Below, in pieces: positions 54,370 through 63,153 of a DNA stretch of 64,000 nucleotides. Location: contig NZ_CP126889.1 of NCBI RefSeq assembly GCF_030246845.1, positions 3,839,001 through 3,903,000 on the forward strand, given 5' to 3'. This DNA is from Enhydrobacter sp. (lineage in GTDB: Bacteria; Pseudomonadota; Alphaproteobacteria; Reyranellales; Reyranellaceae). The notes under the pieces were generated by a model that was not told the origin of the DNA, did not search any database, and saw only the letters and a program-made list of their open reading frames with translations. A program made the translations under genes and the position numbers. Position 1 is the first letter of the stretch; each line of letters starts with the position of its first letter.

Positions 54370-54519
54370 CCTTTTGGTCTGTTGAGACTTGCAATGGAGT
54401 TCTGACCGGCATGGTGGCACGTTCAACAATTGAGCGGCAACTACCCGGATCGACAAGGGTCGGATAGGTTATTGGCCGCCATTGTAGGTTGGCGAGGCTG
54501 CTGTTTGGTGTCGCGGTCA

Positions 54520-55125
54520 TCAGCCGTTTTCGGCGCTGGGGTGATAGCGCTTGACGCGATGCAGGGTGTTCCTGTCCGTGTGATGCATTTCCCCGCCGGC
54601 GGCGGCGAGCTTCAGGAGCAGGTCGGAGGTATAGCTTAAGGTGCCGTCGTCGTTGATTGTGAAGCGGCTCCTGAAATCGCGGATTTCGGCGCGTTCCAGT
54701 AGATATTTGTTCTGCAGCACGCCGTAGTGTGTCGCCCCTGGCTTGGCGTCGAATGTCAGGATTTTATCGTGCAATTTGGCGCTGCTGCCCGCGAGGATCG
54801 CGATGCCGCGCCCGAACACCACCGCGCGCATGATTTCGCCGTGGGCCTTGTCCCACAGCAGGAAGCCGACCTCATCGTGGAAGGGATCCATCGCTTCCTC
54901 GCCGTGGCGCCACGCCGTCATACCGTAGTTGAGGCCCCACAATTCCTGGTGCCCGTTCTCCTGAATCGGTATCGGCCTGAACCAAGCTTTCTCGAAGTAT
55001 GTGGTCTCGCCTGTCAGGTCGTCCTTGTTGTGGTACGAGAGATCGATCCCCGTATCGCCTTCCCATTCGCCGACCAGTGGCGTTAGCGGCCCCAGCTTCT
55101 GTGGGCCAAGGATTTCCTCCGGCAT
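54520..55125 (-). CDS. Heme-binding beta-barrel (nitrobindin-like, FABP-type) protein
   Basis: A 201-residue protein with a strand-rich barrel pattern: LTPLVGEWEGDTGIDLSYHN, TYFEKAWFRPIPIQENGHQE, MTAWRHGEEAMDPFHDEVGF and a C-terminal TSDLLLKLAAAGGEMHHTDR. The early GxWxGxG motif (GEWEGDTG) is that of the nitrobindin/THAP4-like DUF1794 family, with His residues available for heme. Binding of heme and nitric oxide is inferred from family only. It is followed by the universal stress gene 43 bp away on the same strand upstream. Confidence 0.75.
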   Translation of the reverse strand: MPEEILGPQKLGPLTPLVGEWEGDTGIDLSYHNKDDLTGETTYFEKAWFRPIPIQENGHQELWGLNYGMTAWRHGEEAMDPFHDEVGFLLWDKAHGEIMRAVVFGRGIAILAGSSAKLHDKILTFDAKPGATHYGVLQNKYLLERAEIRDFRSRFTINDDGTLSYTSDLLLKLAAAGGEMHHTDRNTLHRVKRYHPSAENG

Positions 55126-55168
55126 GATAAAATCTCCTTTTCGTGTTTGAGAGGACTCGACTCGCGAT

Positions 55169-55999
55169 CTAGTGAGACATGAAGACCGGAACGGTCATGC
55201 TGGCGAGCACCGTCCGGCTGGCGCCGCCGAGCACCATTTCCCGCATCCGGGAGTGGCCGTAGATGCCCATCACGATAAGGTCGGCATCGTGATCGGCGGC
55301 ACGCGACAGGATCACTCCGCCGACATCGGCATCCGGCGCCAGATCGCGCTGGACCCTGACCTTGACGCCATGGCGCGCGAGCCAGGCGGCCGCGTCGGCG
55401 CCCGGTTCGGCGCCGTGGCCTTCTGCCGAAACTGTAGGATTGACGACCAGGATGATGACCTTTTGCGCTCTCTTGAGGAACGGCAGGGCATCGGCCGCGG
55501 TACGCGTGGCTTCGCGGCTGGCGTTCCAGCACAGCAGAACGATCTTGCCCGGCGTCCTGGCGCCGATAAACGGCACTACGAGCACCGGCCTGCCGGTCGT
55601 GAGCGCTATGGTTTCCGGGAGGTCCGATGGTGTCGCCGTCAGCTCTTTGCCGGCTTGCCCCAGCACGACGAGATCGGCGTAGCGGGCCTGCATAGCAAGT
55701 TCGCCTTTGACATAGCCGTCAACCGCCCGCCACTCTGCAGCCAGTTCCTTGCCCTTGGTGGCCTTGGCGAAAGCCGCCGAGGCCTTGGTCTCGTCGGCCT
55801 TCACGCCTTCGCCGTAAATCCTGAAGAAGTCGGCCGTAGCGGATCCACTATCGAAGAAGGCGGACGTTTCAAAAGGCCGGCGAACGTGGAGGCCGACAAG
55901 GCGCGCACCGAACCGTTGCGCCAGCTCCGCCGCCACGACCAGTCGATGCGACACCGATTTGCTGGCGTCGCAATGAACAAGAACAGTCTTGTAGCTCAC
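55169..55999 (-). CDS. Universal stress protein, tandem UspA domains
   Basis: A 276-residue protein with two Usp folds. First: VLVHCDASKSVSHRLVVAAE, LAMQARYADLVVLGQAGKEL. Second: KIVLLCWNASREATRTAADA, and ADLIVMGIYGHSRMREMVLG, GGASRTVLASMTVPVFMSH, which has the G-2x-G-9x-G(S/T) ATP-binding pattern (GIYGHSRMREMVLGGASR). The first half lacks the full glycine motif. Tandem Usps are common in alphaproteobacterial hypoxia or starvation clusters. It and the heme-barrel gene probably form one operon. Confidence 0.92.
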   Translation of the reverse strand: MSYKTVLVHCDASKSVSHRLVVAAELAQRFGARLVGLHVRRPFETSAFFDSGSATADFFRIYGEGVKADETKASAAFAKATKGKELAAEWRAVDGYVKGELAMQARYADLVVLGQAGKELTATPSDLPETIALTTGRPVLVVPFIGARTPGKIVLLCWNASREATRTAADALPFLKRAQKVIILVVNPTVSAEGHGAEPGADAAAWLARHGVKVRVQRDLAPDADVGGVILSRAADHDADLIVMGIYGHSRMREMVLGGASRTVLASMTVPVFMSH

Positions 56000-56360
56000 T
56001 GTCTCCCTCCTGTGCGTGACGACGTCACTGCCATGCTGCCACGGGCGTCTAAACCAACCCGAAGCAACGTTGGTCCGTCTTTGCCATGACGGGATAAACC
56101 GCCGTCGCGTGCTAGCGTCTTATCAGGCCGCAGCAGAGCATCAGTAGACTCGGAAACTACGGAGTGTGAATGCGTGTGGAGCAGGTGCCTAAAGTTTTCG
56201 AACGGCGTGCGGCACACAGCTGCAATTACGTAGTTTCCGAGGGTTAGCGCAGTGTGCCGACTTTCCTACATTTTGAGTCAGCTACAGGGCGGCATTGTCG
56301 CTCTCTGCTGGTCCTGATTTCTCAACTGTAGCGACGGACGCCGCGGAAATCGGTCTGCCA
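56000..56360. other. Divergent promoter region
   Basis: A spacer between the leftward Usp gene and the rightward glgA cluster. No gene is supported; promoters for both directions should lie here. A direct repeat actcggaaactacggagtg / acgtagtttccgagg (inverted relation, 56150-56167 and 56227-56241) may be a regulator site. Confidence 0.45.
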
Positions 56361-56558
56361 ATGGAACACTCAGCTTCGATGCCCCAGCTTGGATCAGAGT
56401 TTGATGCTTTCCTGTTTGCTCCGGTCGGTGACGACGAGAACGGAATGGCACTCAGCGTTCTGTCGGCATTAGCGCGGTTGAGCGTCGACCCGTGGTTGGA
56501 GGCCGCCAGTTTGGCACAGTTGCCGGAACACTCGGCGATTGAAAGGCTGACCCATTGA
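56361..56558 (+). CDS. Small conserved hypothetical protein
   Basis: From MEHSASMPQLGSEFDAFLFA a 65-residue protein: PVGDDENGMALSVLSALARL, SVDPWLEAASLAQLPEHSAI. An upstream TTG at 56295 would add 22 residues. The FDAFLFAxVGDDxNGMxLSVLSALARLxxDPWxEA pattern is one I associate with a recurrent protein of rhizobial stress clusters. Its stop overlaps the next start (TTGA), indicating coupling. No function. Confidence 0.6.
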   Translation: MEHSASMPQLGSEFDAFLFAPVGDDENGMALSVLSALARLSVDPWLEAASLAQLPEHSAIERLTH

Positions 56559-56857
56559 TCGCGACGTTGCCAAACGGCCCGTCGGTATGTCGAGATGCCG
56601 CAAAGGTCGCCGCTCGCCTGATCGCGCTGTTGCCGCGCGGCGCCGATGCCGAGAGGACGTGCCAGCCGCTGCGCGACCTCGATCTAGCATCCTACTCCCG
56701 CGCCGTCGCACGTCTGATCCTGATCGACGTGGTATTCATCGTCCTAGTGCTTGGCGCGCAATGGCTTGCGAGGACGCCAACGCAGTCTCCAGGGACTTCT
56801 ACAACGGCAGCCCACACCGTCCCTGCGCAGATCTCAACGTCGAACCTCGACCGGTGA
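56555..56857 (+). CDS. Small membrane-anchored protein
   Basis: From a TTG start (MIATLPNGPSVCRDAAKVAA) a 100-residue protein. A soluble N-terminal part (RLIALLPRGADAERTCQPLR) and a single TM helix, RLILIDVVFIVLVLGAQWLA, are followed by a Ser/Thr-rich tail. Coupled to the preceding gene by a TTGA overlap and 41 bp upstream of glgA, so probably co-transcribed. Function unknown. Confidence 0.6.
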   Translation: MIATLPNGPSVCRDAAKVAARLIALLPRGADAERTCQPLRDLDLASYSRAVARLILIDVVFIVLVLGAQWLARTPTQSPGTSTTAAHTVPAQISTSNLDR

Positions 56858-56898
56858 CAAATGATCCAGGTGTTGCCGCGACAGAGGTCTTGAAATAG

Positions 56899-58410
56899 GT
56901 GGGAACCGTGACGATGCCCTCTACCGCAGACTACATTCTAAATCGTGCGCCTGCTGATCGGGGCGATCTCGACAATGCCCGTTTTCCCATTCTTGCCACA
57001 ACAAAGCTTCTCTTCGTCACTTCCGAGATGAGTGGTTTCCTCCAGGCTGGCGGTCTTGGGGAAATTTCCGCTGCTTTGCCGCGGCAGTTGCGTGCCTTCT
57101 GTGATTTGCGCGTCCTAATTCCTGGCTACCGTCAGGTTCGGGCGATCAAGCCAGGCATGGAGATCATCCGCGAGATGCCCCGCACGGCGAGCCTACCTCC
57201 GTGGTCGCTTGGCCGCTTTTCGACTGTGGATGGTCTTACGATCTATGCTGCGCTTTGCGACGAGCTTTATGATCGCGAAGGTACGCCCTATGGGCCTCGC
57301 GCTGGCGAAGATTTCGGCGATAATGACATTCGCTTCGGCCGGCTATCGCTTGCCGCTGCGGAAATCGCCGCCGGCGAGGCCGATCCAAACTGGAAACCGG
57401 ACATAATCCACGTCAACGACTGGCCGTCTGCCCTCGCTCCTGGTTACATGCGCTGGAAGGGTCTGACGACGCCCTCTATTCTGACGATCCACAATCTTGC
57501 CTATCAAGGTCAGTATGAACCCGAGCGCATGGGTAGGCTCGCTATCCCGGACTTCGCTTTCACCATCGACGGCGCTGAGTTCTACGGCAAGATTTCATTC
57601 CTCAAGAGCGGCATTTTCTACGGCTCACACGTCACCACCGTCAGCGAGACCTACGCACAGGAGATCACGACACCAGAGTATGGCTGTGGTCTGGAAGGCC
57701 TGCTCAAGACCCGCATGGATGAAGGGCGCCTCACCGGCATCATCAACGGCGTCGACGACAGCTGGAACGCACTCATTGAGGGTGGAAAGACCACAGAGCA
57801 GATCGTGCGATCATGGAAGTGCCGCAACGCCGCCGAGATCCGCAAAACATTCGAACTGCCAGATTCACGAGGCCCGCTCTTCTCCATCATTTCCCGCCTC
57901 GTTCATCAGAAGGGGATCGACCTATCGTTGGAGGTAGCAGAGACCATAGTATCTAAAGGTGGGCAGCTGGTCATCATGGGTCGCGGCGTGTCGCGTTACG
58001 AGGAGCGGGCTGAGAATTTGGCGCGGAAATTTCCGGGCGCGATCGCCGTCCGCATCGGCTTCGACGACCGCGACGCGCGGCGTCTCTTCGCAGCGAGCGA
58101 CTTCTTGCTGATGCCGTCTCGTTTCGAGCCCTGCGGGCTGAGCCAGATGTATGCGCAGCTTTCTGGCGCGCTGCCGATCGCCCACCGCATCGGCGGCCTC
58201 GTCGATACCGTTGAGGACGGATTTTCCGGCATAATGTTCTCACCAGCGACGAGAGCGCGTTTGACCGGTGCCGTGACCCGCGCGTTCGAAGTCTTTCGCT
58301 TGAGGCGTCTCTTCTGCCAGATGCGCAAGCATGCCATGGCCAAGAACTTCGGCTGGCATCGCTCAGCAACCCGCTACGCCGACGTCTACGCGCGGGCGCT
58401 GGACGCTTGA
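56899..58410 (+). CDS. glgA: Glycogen synthase (GT5, GlgA-like)
   Basis: A 503-residue GT-B enzyme using ADP-glucose to elongate alpha-1,4-glucan. Start is a GTG at 56899; the ATG at 56914 is an alternative. Family motifs: the donor-loop start SGFLQAGGLGEISAALPRQL, then PDIIHVNDWPSALAPGYMRW, LTIHNLAYQGQYEPERMGRL, GIINGVDDSWNAL, and SRFEPCGLSQMYAQLSGALP. The canonical KxGGL motif is QAGGL here: the Lys that contacts ADP-glucose is Gln49. No other glg genes are in the window, so the enzyme may be divergent. Confidence 0.88.
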   Translation: MGTVTMPSTADYILNRAPADRGDLDNARFPILATTKLLFVTSEMSGFLQAGGLGEISAALPRQLRAFCDLRVLIPGYRQVRAIKPGMEIIREMPRTASLPPWSLGRFSTVDGLTIYAALCDELYDREGTPYGPRAGEDFGDNDIRFGRLSLAAAEIAAGEADPNWKPDIIHVNDWPSALAPGYMRWKGLTTPSILTIHNLAYQGQYEPERMGRLAIPDFAFTIDGAEFYGKISFLKSGIFYGSHVTTVSETYAQEITTPEYGCGLEGLLKTRMDEGRLTGIINGVDDSWNALIEGGKTTEQIVRSWKCRNAAEIRKTFELPDSRGPLFSIISRLVHQKGIDLSLEVAETIVSKGGQLVIMGRGVSRYEERAENLARKFPGAIAVRIGFDDRDARRLFAASDFLLMPSRFEPCGLSQMYAQLSGALPIAHRIGGLVDTVEDGFSGIMFSPATRARLTGAVTRAFEVFRLRRLFCQMRKHAMAKNFGWHRSATRYADVYARALDA

Positions 58411-58506
58411 GCGAATTGCGGCTTTTTGGACGACTTGCGCCGAAGGGGCACCAAACGCAGACCCTGGTCCAGTAGGGTCGATGGAAGGGCATGAACTTCA
58501 GGGTCT

Positions 58507-59508
58507 GTGCGGACGCCCCAAGATACGATTGATGTTGCAGATAATTGCCGAAACGGGGACGCGATTGTGCCGAGGATAACGTGTTTGCCAGATGGGCTGA
58601 CCTTCGCTTTCGTGACCGAAGAAACCCTTCTGGAAGCGGATCTTCGAGCCGGAATCCGTCACGCGCATGCCTGCGGCGGAGCAGCCAAGTGCTCAACTTG
58701 CCGGGTGCGCATTCTCACGGGGCTCGAGAATTGTACGCCACGCACTGAGGCGGAACGGGCGTTATCCGAGCCGCTCGGATTTTCGCCCGAGTTACGTTTG
58801 GCATGCCAAACCCGATCACTGGGTGATGTAAAGTTTCGTCGCCTTGTCGTTGATGACGTAGATCTGGCAATCACGAGCCAATTGTCCAAGAAATCGATCG
58901 GCTCCTGCGGTGAGGCTAAGCATATTGCCGTCATGTTTTGTGACATTCGTGGATTTACAGCATTTGCGAGGGTGCGCTCGCCGTATGACGTGATGTTCGC
59001 TCTCAACCGCCACTTCTACCATATCGGGAAAATAATCGAGGCCAATGGTGGATATATCGACAAGATTATTGGGGATGCCGTGATGGCGATCTTCGGCTTG
59101 GGCGGTCAGAGCAACGCGCCATTTCGAAGCGTGAAGGCCGCGATGGAAATGCTGGACGAAGTCGACCGCCTCAAGTCCAGCATGCAGGTCGAGTATGGGC
59201 AAGGATTTGATGTCGGCATCGGCATTCATTACGGCGAAGCCGTTGTCGGAATGGTTGGCCCGCCTGCCAGGGAAAGCCTCACAGCCATTGGAGACACAGT
59301 CAATATCGCCAGTCGCATCGAGGCAGCAAACAAGGAGGCAAATACCAAGCTCTTGATTTCCTCCGAGCTATACGAACTCGTGAAGCAAAAGGTAATCACT
59401 AGGAATTCTATTTGCCTCAAGTTGCCTGGTACGACCGAGACCAGGATATTGCACGAGATTTCTGGGATACAAAAGTTGACCCCAGCTCGAGACGCGGAAC
59501 GAATTTGA
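58507..59508 (+). CDS. 2Fe-2S ferredoxin-class III nucleotidyl cyclase fusion
   Basis: A 333-residue protein (start is a GTG at 58507; a later GTG at 58567 starts VPRITCL). N-terminal ferredoxin with Cys56-x5-Cys62-x2-Cys65 and Cys100 (HACGGAAKCSTCRVRI, LRLACQT). C-terminal class III cyclase with both metal Asp: VMFCDIRGFTAF (Asp146) and KIIGDAVMAIFG (Asp190), the Lys of KIIGD, and LTAIGDTVNIASRIEAANKE. All elements needed for catalysis are present. Redox or iron-sulfur state probably regulates cAMP or cGMP synthesis. Confidence 0.9.
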   Translation: MRTPQDTIDVADNCRNGDAIVPRITCLPDGLTFAFVTEETLLEADLRAGIRHAHACGGAAKCSTCRVRILTGLENCTPRTEAERALSEPLGFSPELRLACQTRSLGDVKFRRLVVDDVDLAITSQLSKKSIGSCGEAKHIAVMFCDIRGFTAFARVRSPYDVMFALNRHFYHIGKIIEANGGYIDKIIGDAVMAIFGLGGQSNAPFRSVKAAMEMLDEVDRLKSSMQVEYGQGFDVGIGIHYGEAVVGMVGPPARESLTAIGDTVNIASRIEAANKEANTKLLISSELYELVKQKVITRNSICLKLPGTTETRILHEISGIQKLTPARDAERI

Positions 59509-59820
59509 GAACTCTTAGTTGAATCGGGTGATGCGGCTGAACGGAATAGCAGTAGGCGATTTTCAACCTGTATTGAAGAACCTGCGAGCGTGCTCGATGA
59601 CGCTCAGACGCATGGTCTAACTGACGGTTAATCGTTCGATGATTCCGAGCCGGAGCCAGCTTATAGGAGCGGAGCCCCGAACGATCCCAACCACAGAGTC
59701 CACTTCAGCGGCCCAACCTGCGGATGATTTGCCAGCCAGCCCCAACCCCTGGCTCGGCATCACTTGCCGCCCGTGCTCTAAACTGCCGCCGCGCCGTCAG
59801 AGACACCTCTCGTCGTCCGC
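59509..59820. other. Intergenic stretch without a supported gene
   Basis: Short frames only. The region separates the cyclase gene from the nested IS elements. No hairpin or promoter can be named with confidence. Confidence 0.4.
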
Positions 59821-59953
59821 CTAGGGCCTGTTGAGATTTGGGATTGAACTAAACCGCTGGCGCGGTGTTTGGGGTTCTGTATTGGCGTGAGAGCGCTCCT
59901 GTCTGAAGGATTGCGGGTTGTCGAAGCCCACCCTTGCAGACAGGAGAACCCCG

Positions 59954-60814
59954 ATGGCCGAGTTGAGCCCTCTTCGCCGCCGCATGACCGAGGATATGAC
60001 GGTCCGCAATCTGTCGCCGGCGACGCAACGATCGTACCTCCATGCGGTGGCGAAGTTCAGCCAGTATTTTGGTTGCTCGCCGGATCGATTGGATATCGAA
60101 GATGTGCGCACCTATCAGGTGCAGCTGGTTGCCCGCGGCATCTCCTGGCCGGCACTCAATCAGATCGTCTGTGCGCTGCGCTTCTTCTACGGCGTGACGC
60201 TGGGGCGGAGCGAACTGCCGGAGCGCATCCCGTATGCGCGCGAGCCTCGCAAGCTGCCGTTGGTGCTGAGTGCGGACGAGGTTGTCCGCTTTCTTGAAGC
60301 GGTGCCTGGCTTGAAGAGCCGCACGGCGCTGACCACGGCGTATGCCGCCGGGCTGCGGGCCTCGGAGGCGGTGCGGCTGAAGGTCAGCGATATCGACAGC
60401 AGCCGGATGATGATCCGGATCGAAGAGGGCAAGGGTGCCAAGGACCGCTATGCCATGCTGTCGCCGCAGCTGCTGACGATCTTGCGAGGTTACTGGCGCC
60501 TGGTGCAGCCGCCCCATTGGCTGTTCCCTGGCCGTGATGAGAACCGGCCGATCGATCCGCAAGTCCTGCATGCCGCCTGCCGTTCAGCCTGCAAGGCAGC
60601 GGGCTTGGCCAAGCGGGTGACGGTGCACACGCTGCGCCACAGCTTTGCGACTCACCTGCTGGAGGCTGGCACCGACATCCGCATCATCCAGGTCCTGCTC
60701 GGCCACAGCAACCTGTCGACGACCGCTCGCTACACCCGAGTGGCTTCCACGACGATACGCAACACGGCCAGCCCGCTCGACCGGCTGCGCCTGGACGTGG
60801 TGCCGCCCGGCTGA
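59954..60814 (+). CDS. Tyrosine recombinase associated with IS91-like element
   Basis: A 286-residue integrase from MAELSPLRRRMTEDM. N-terminal SAM-like domain: VRNLSPATQRSYLHAVAKFS, ISWPALNQIVCALRFFYGVT. Catalytic residues: Arg in AAGLRASEAVRLKV, Lys in GKGAKDRYAMLSP, HTLRHSFATHLLEAG (H-x-x-R), GHSNLSTTARYTRV (His and Tyr nucleophile). Such integrases often accompany IS91-type transposases in alphaproteobacteria. An upstream in-frame extension to 59918 exists. Confidence 0.9.
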   Translation: MAELSPLRRRMTEDMTVRNLSPATQRSYLHAVAKFSQYFGCSPDRLDIEDVRTYQVQLVARGISWPALNQIVCALRFFYGVTLGRSELPERIPYAREPRKLPLVLSADEVVRFLEAVPGLKSRTALTTAYAAGLRASEAVRLKVSDIDSSRMMIRIEEGKGAKDRYAMLSPQLLTILRGYWRLVQPPHWLFPGRDENRPIDPQVLHAACRSACKAAGLAKRVTVHTLRHSFATHLLEAGTDIRIIQVLLGHSNLSTTARYTRVASTTIRNTASPLDRLRLDVVPPG

Positions 60815-60826
60815 CGGGCACACCTC

Positions 60827-62017
60827 GTGGCACCTGGGCTGGAGGTGGCGGAGATCTTCCGCCGCCACGGCGAAGCCTATCGTCGAGCCTATGCCGGTCA
60901 CCTCGGACTGACCGAGCGACGCGTCATGAGCGCCATCGAGCTCTGCCGGACGGCGGCACTTGGCGGTCATGTCGAGCATTGTGCGGACTGTGGGCTGGTC
61001 CGCATCGCCTACAACTCGTGCCGCAACCGGCACTGTCCCAAGTGCCAGGGCCTGGCCCGTGCCGCGTGGCTGGCGGAGCGGCAAGCCGAGTTGCTGCCGG
61101 TGCCGTACTTCCACGTCGTGTTCACCCTGCCGGCTGCGGCGGCCGAGATCGCCTTCCAGAACAAGGCGACCGTCTATGCCATCCTGTTCCGGGCGGCTGC
61201 CGAGACGCTGTGCACGATCGCCGCCAATCCACGCCACCTGGGTGCCGAGATCGGCGTGGTCGCGGTTCTGCATACCTGGGGTCAGAACCTGCAGCATCAC
61301 CCCCATGTCCACTGCGTCGTTCCCGCCGGCGGGCTGTCGCCCGATGGCACGCGTTGGGTTGCCTGCCGGCCGGGCTTCTTCCTGCCCGTGCGCGTGCTCT
61401 CGCGGTTCTTCCGGCGGCTGTTCCTGGAGAAGCTTCGCACGGCATTCGACGCCGGTGACCTCGGCTTCTACGGTGATCTCGCCGGCCTGGCCGATCAGGC
61501 CGGCTTCGAGCGGCGTCTCGACGAGCTGCGCCAGCTCGAGTGGGTCGTCTATGCCAAGCCACCCTTCGGCCACCCCGACCAGGTCCTCGCCTATCTCGGC
61601 CGCTACACCCATCGCGTGGCCATTGCCAACAGTCGGCTTGTCAGCCTCGAGCAGGGACAGGTCAGCTTCCGCTGGCGGGATTACCGACGCCACGGCAAGG
61701 CCAAGATGATGACCCTTGCCGCCAGCGAGTTCATCCGCCGCTTCCTCTTGCATACCCTGCCAGACGGCTTCCACCGCATCCGCCATTATGGCTTCCTGGC
61801 CAATGGCCATCGCCGCGCCAAGCTCGTTCACTGCCGACAGCTTCTCGCCGCCCCAACTCCTGAGTCTCCTACGCCAGCCGACTACCGCGAGCGCTATCGA
61901 CAGCTCACTGGTCGTTCTCTCGACCTCTGCCCATGCTGTGGTGGCACCATGGTGCTGCTCGGGCCGCTGCCGCGCCCTGCTCGACAACGCTTGCTCAGCT
62001 GGTTCGACAGTTCATGA
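60827..62017 (+). CDS. IS91 family transposase (HUH/Y2-type)
   Basis: A 396-residue protein (GTG start). A zinc-finger region is visible (VEHCADCGLVRI, CRNRHCPKCQGLAR). The HUH motif is in LQHHPHVHCVVPAGGLSPD, and the tyrosine region is probably YLGRYTHRVAIANSRLVSL. The C-terminal CPCCGGTM pair is typical. It nicks and transfers single-stranded DNA in rolling-circle transposition. The frame is uninterrupted, so the element may be active. Confidence 0.92.
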   Translation: MAPGLEVAEIFRRHGEAYRRAYAGHLGLTERRVMSAIELCRTAALGGHVEHCADCGLVRIAYNSCRNRHCPKCQGLARAAWLAERQAELLPVPYFHVVFTLPAAAAEIAFQNKATVYAILFRAAAETLCTIAANPRHLGAEIGVVAVLHTWGQNLQHHPHVHCVVPAGGLSPDGTRWVACRPGFFLPVRVLSRFFRRLFLEKLRTAFDAGDLGFYGDLAGLADQAGFERRLDELRQLEWVVYAKPPFGHPDQVLAYLGRYTHRVAIANSRLVSLEQGQVSFRWRDYRRHGKAKMMTLAASEFIRRFLLHTLPDGFHRIRHYGFLANGHRRAKLVHCRQLLAAPTPESPTPADYRERYRQLTGRSLDLCPCCGGTMVLLGPLPRPARQRLLSWFDSS

Positions 62018-62388
62018 GACGCCATCGTTCTGTCGCCATCATCCAAACCCGCACAGCGTTCCATCAGTCGATGGGCGCTCGCCCTTGCGCGCAGGCGCCG
62101 ATCCTGCACCTCGTCAGCGCGTCGTCCTCGCCGCTGGCGCGGCGATGGCCGCCGCCTGCGCCGCTCCAAACCCGCCTTCCACCGCGTCACCGTCCCCGCC
62201 TGCTGTCGCATTCGTCTGCCACTATCGCGGCGGCCTCGACACAATACCCATAGCTCGTGGGTTCCCAGCGGTTCAGTTCAATCCGGCTTCAATGAGGTCG
62301 CGACCTGCTGTGACCCAACCATCGGCCTGCGCGACCTCACAGAAGCCTCTAGATTCCCCGGAGAGCTCGAATGTGATTCAAGCTTGCG

Positions 62389-63140
62389 ATGGATCATCTT
62401 TTACTGACCGACGCCCAATGGGCGAAGAGGAAACCGCACTGCCTGGGCAAGCTTTCGGACCCCGGGCGCAGCGGGAGTGACAACCGCCGCTTCATCGAGG
62501 CGGTGCTGTGGATCGTGCGGACCGGCAGCCCGTGGCGGGATCTGCCGGCCTTCTTCGGCAAGTGGAACACGGTCTTCAAGCGCTACCGCGACTGGACCAA
62601 AGCCGATGTCTTCAAGCGGCTTTTCGAGGCCTGCTCCGACGCGCCGGACATGGAGTACGCCATGGTCGACGCCACCATCGTCAAGGTCCATCGCCACGGA
62701 CAGGGCGCAAAAGGGGGACTCAGAGCCAGGCCATAGGCCGCTCCAAGGGCGGCATGACCACCAAGATCCTGGCGCTGACCGATGCGCTGGGCAATCTCGT
62801 GCGCTTCGTCCTGCTGCCCGGCCAGCGCTTCGACACCATCGGCGTGCCGCCGCTGATCGACAGGCTGGCGTTCGGCGGCCTGATCGCCGATATGGCCTTC
62901 GACAGCAATGCCATCATCGCCGACCTCGACCAGCGCGGCGCCAAGGTCGTGATTGCCCAGCACCCACGGCGCACTTCCTCTCTGCCCATCGGCCCCGAAC
63001 TCTACAAATGGCGACACCTGATCGAAAACTTCTTCAGCAAGCTCAAGGAGTTCAAACGCATCGCCATGCGCGCCGACAAAACCGACCAAAGCTTCGCCGC
63101 AGCCATCTACCTCGCCGCCGCCGTGATAAACTCACGATGA
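62389..63140 (+). CDS. IS5 family (IS427-type) transposase, expressed by frameshifting
   Basis: Two overlapping frames form one transposase. Frame one (62389-62736): MDHLLLTDAQWAKRKPHCLG, WIVRTGSPWRDLPAFFGKWN, then the first Asp in AMVDATIVKVHRH. Frame two runs to 63140: SQAIGRSKGGMTTKILALTD, LIADMAFDSNAIIADLDQRG (second Asp) and YKWRHLIENFFSKLKEFKRI (Glu). The junction is a slippery AAAAGGGGG at about 62710-62718, where a -1 shift restores GAKGGTQSQ. This programmed frameshift is typical for IS427-type elements. Confidence 0.85.
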
Positions 63141-63153
63141 TTCTCAACAGGCC

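Larger units (their letters stand above)
59838..62378 (+). mobile_element. IS91-like element with tyrosine recombinase
   Basis: It contains two ORFs (tyrosine recombinase and HUH transposase) with a 12-bp gap. The right boundary lies just before caag (62379-62382), a tetranucleotide of the kind used as IS91 targets, and no terminal inverted repeats or target duplications are seen, as expected for this family. Exact ends are inferred from where IS5 sequence resumes. The stretch 62018-62378 downstream of the transposase has no gene and should contain the origin end. Confidence 0.65.
59825..63153 (+). mobile_element. IS5 family (IS427-type) element interrupted by an IS91-like element
   Basis: The outer element has inverted ends ggcctgttgaga and tctcaacaggcc, each abutting ctag (59821-59824 and 63154-63157), and encodes the transposase at 62389-63140. 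About 2.5 kb of foreign sequence separates the left end from the ORF. The foreign part (about 59838-62378) is IS91-like. Joined, the outer element would be about 0.8 kb, normal for IS427-type elements. Confidence 0.75.

Noticed and set aside
42248..59508. Toxin-antitoxin or phage-defence island
   Set aside because: No nuclease, helicase, methylase, toxin pair or other defence signature was visible; contents fit stress physiology better.
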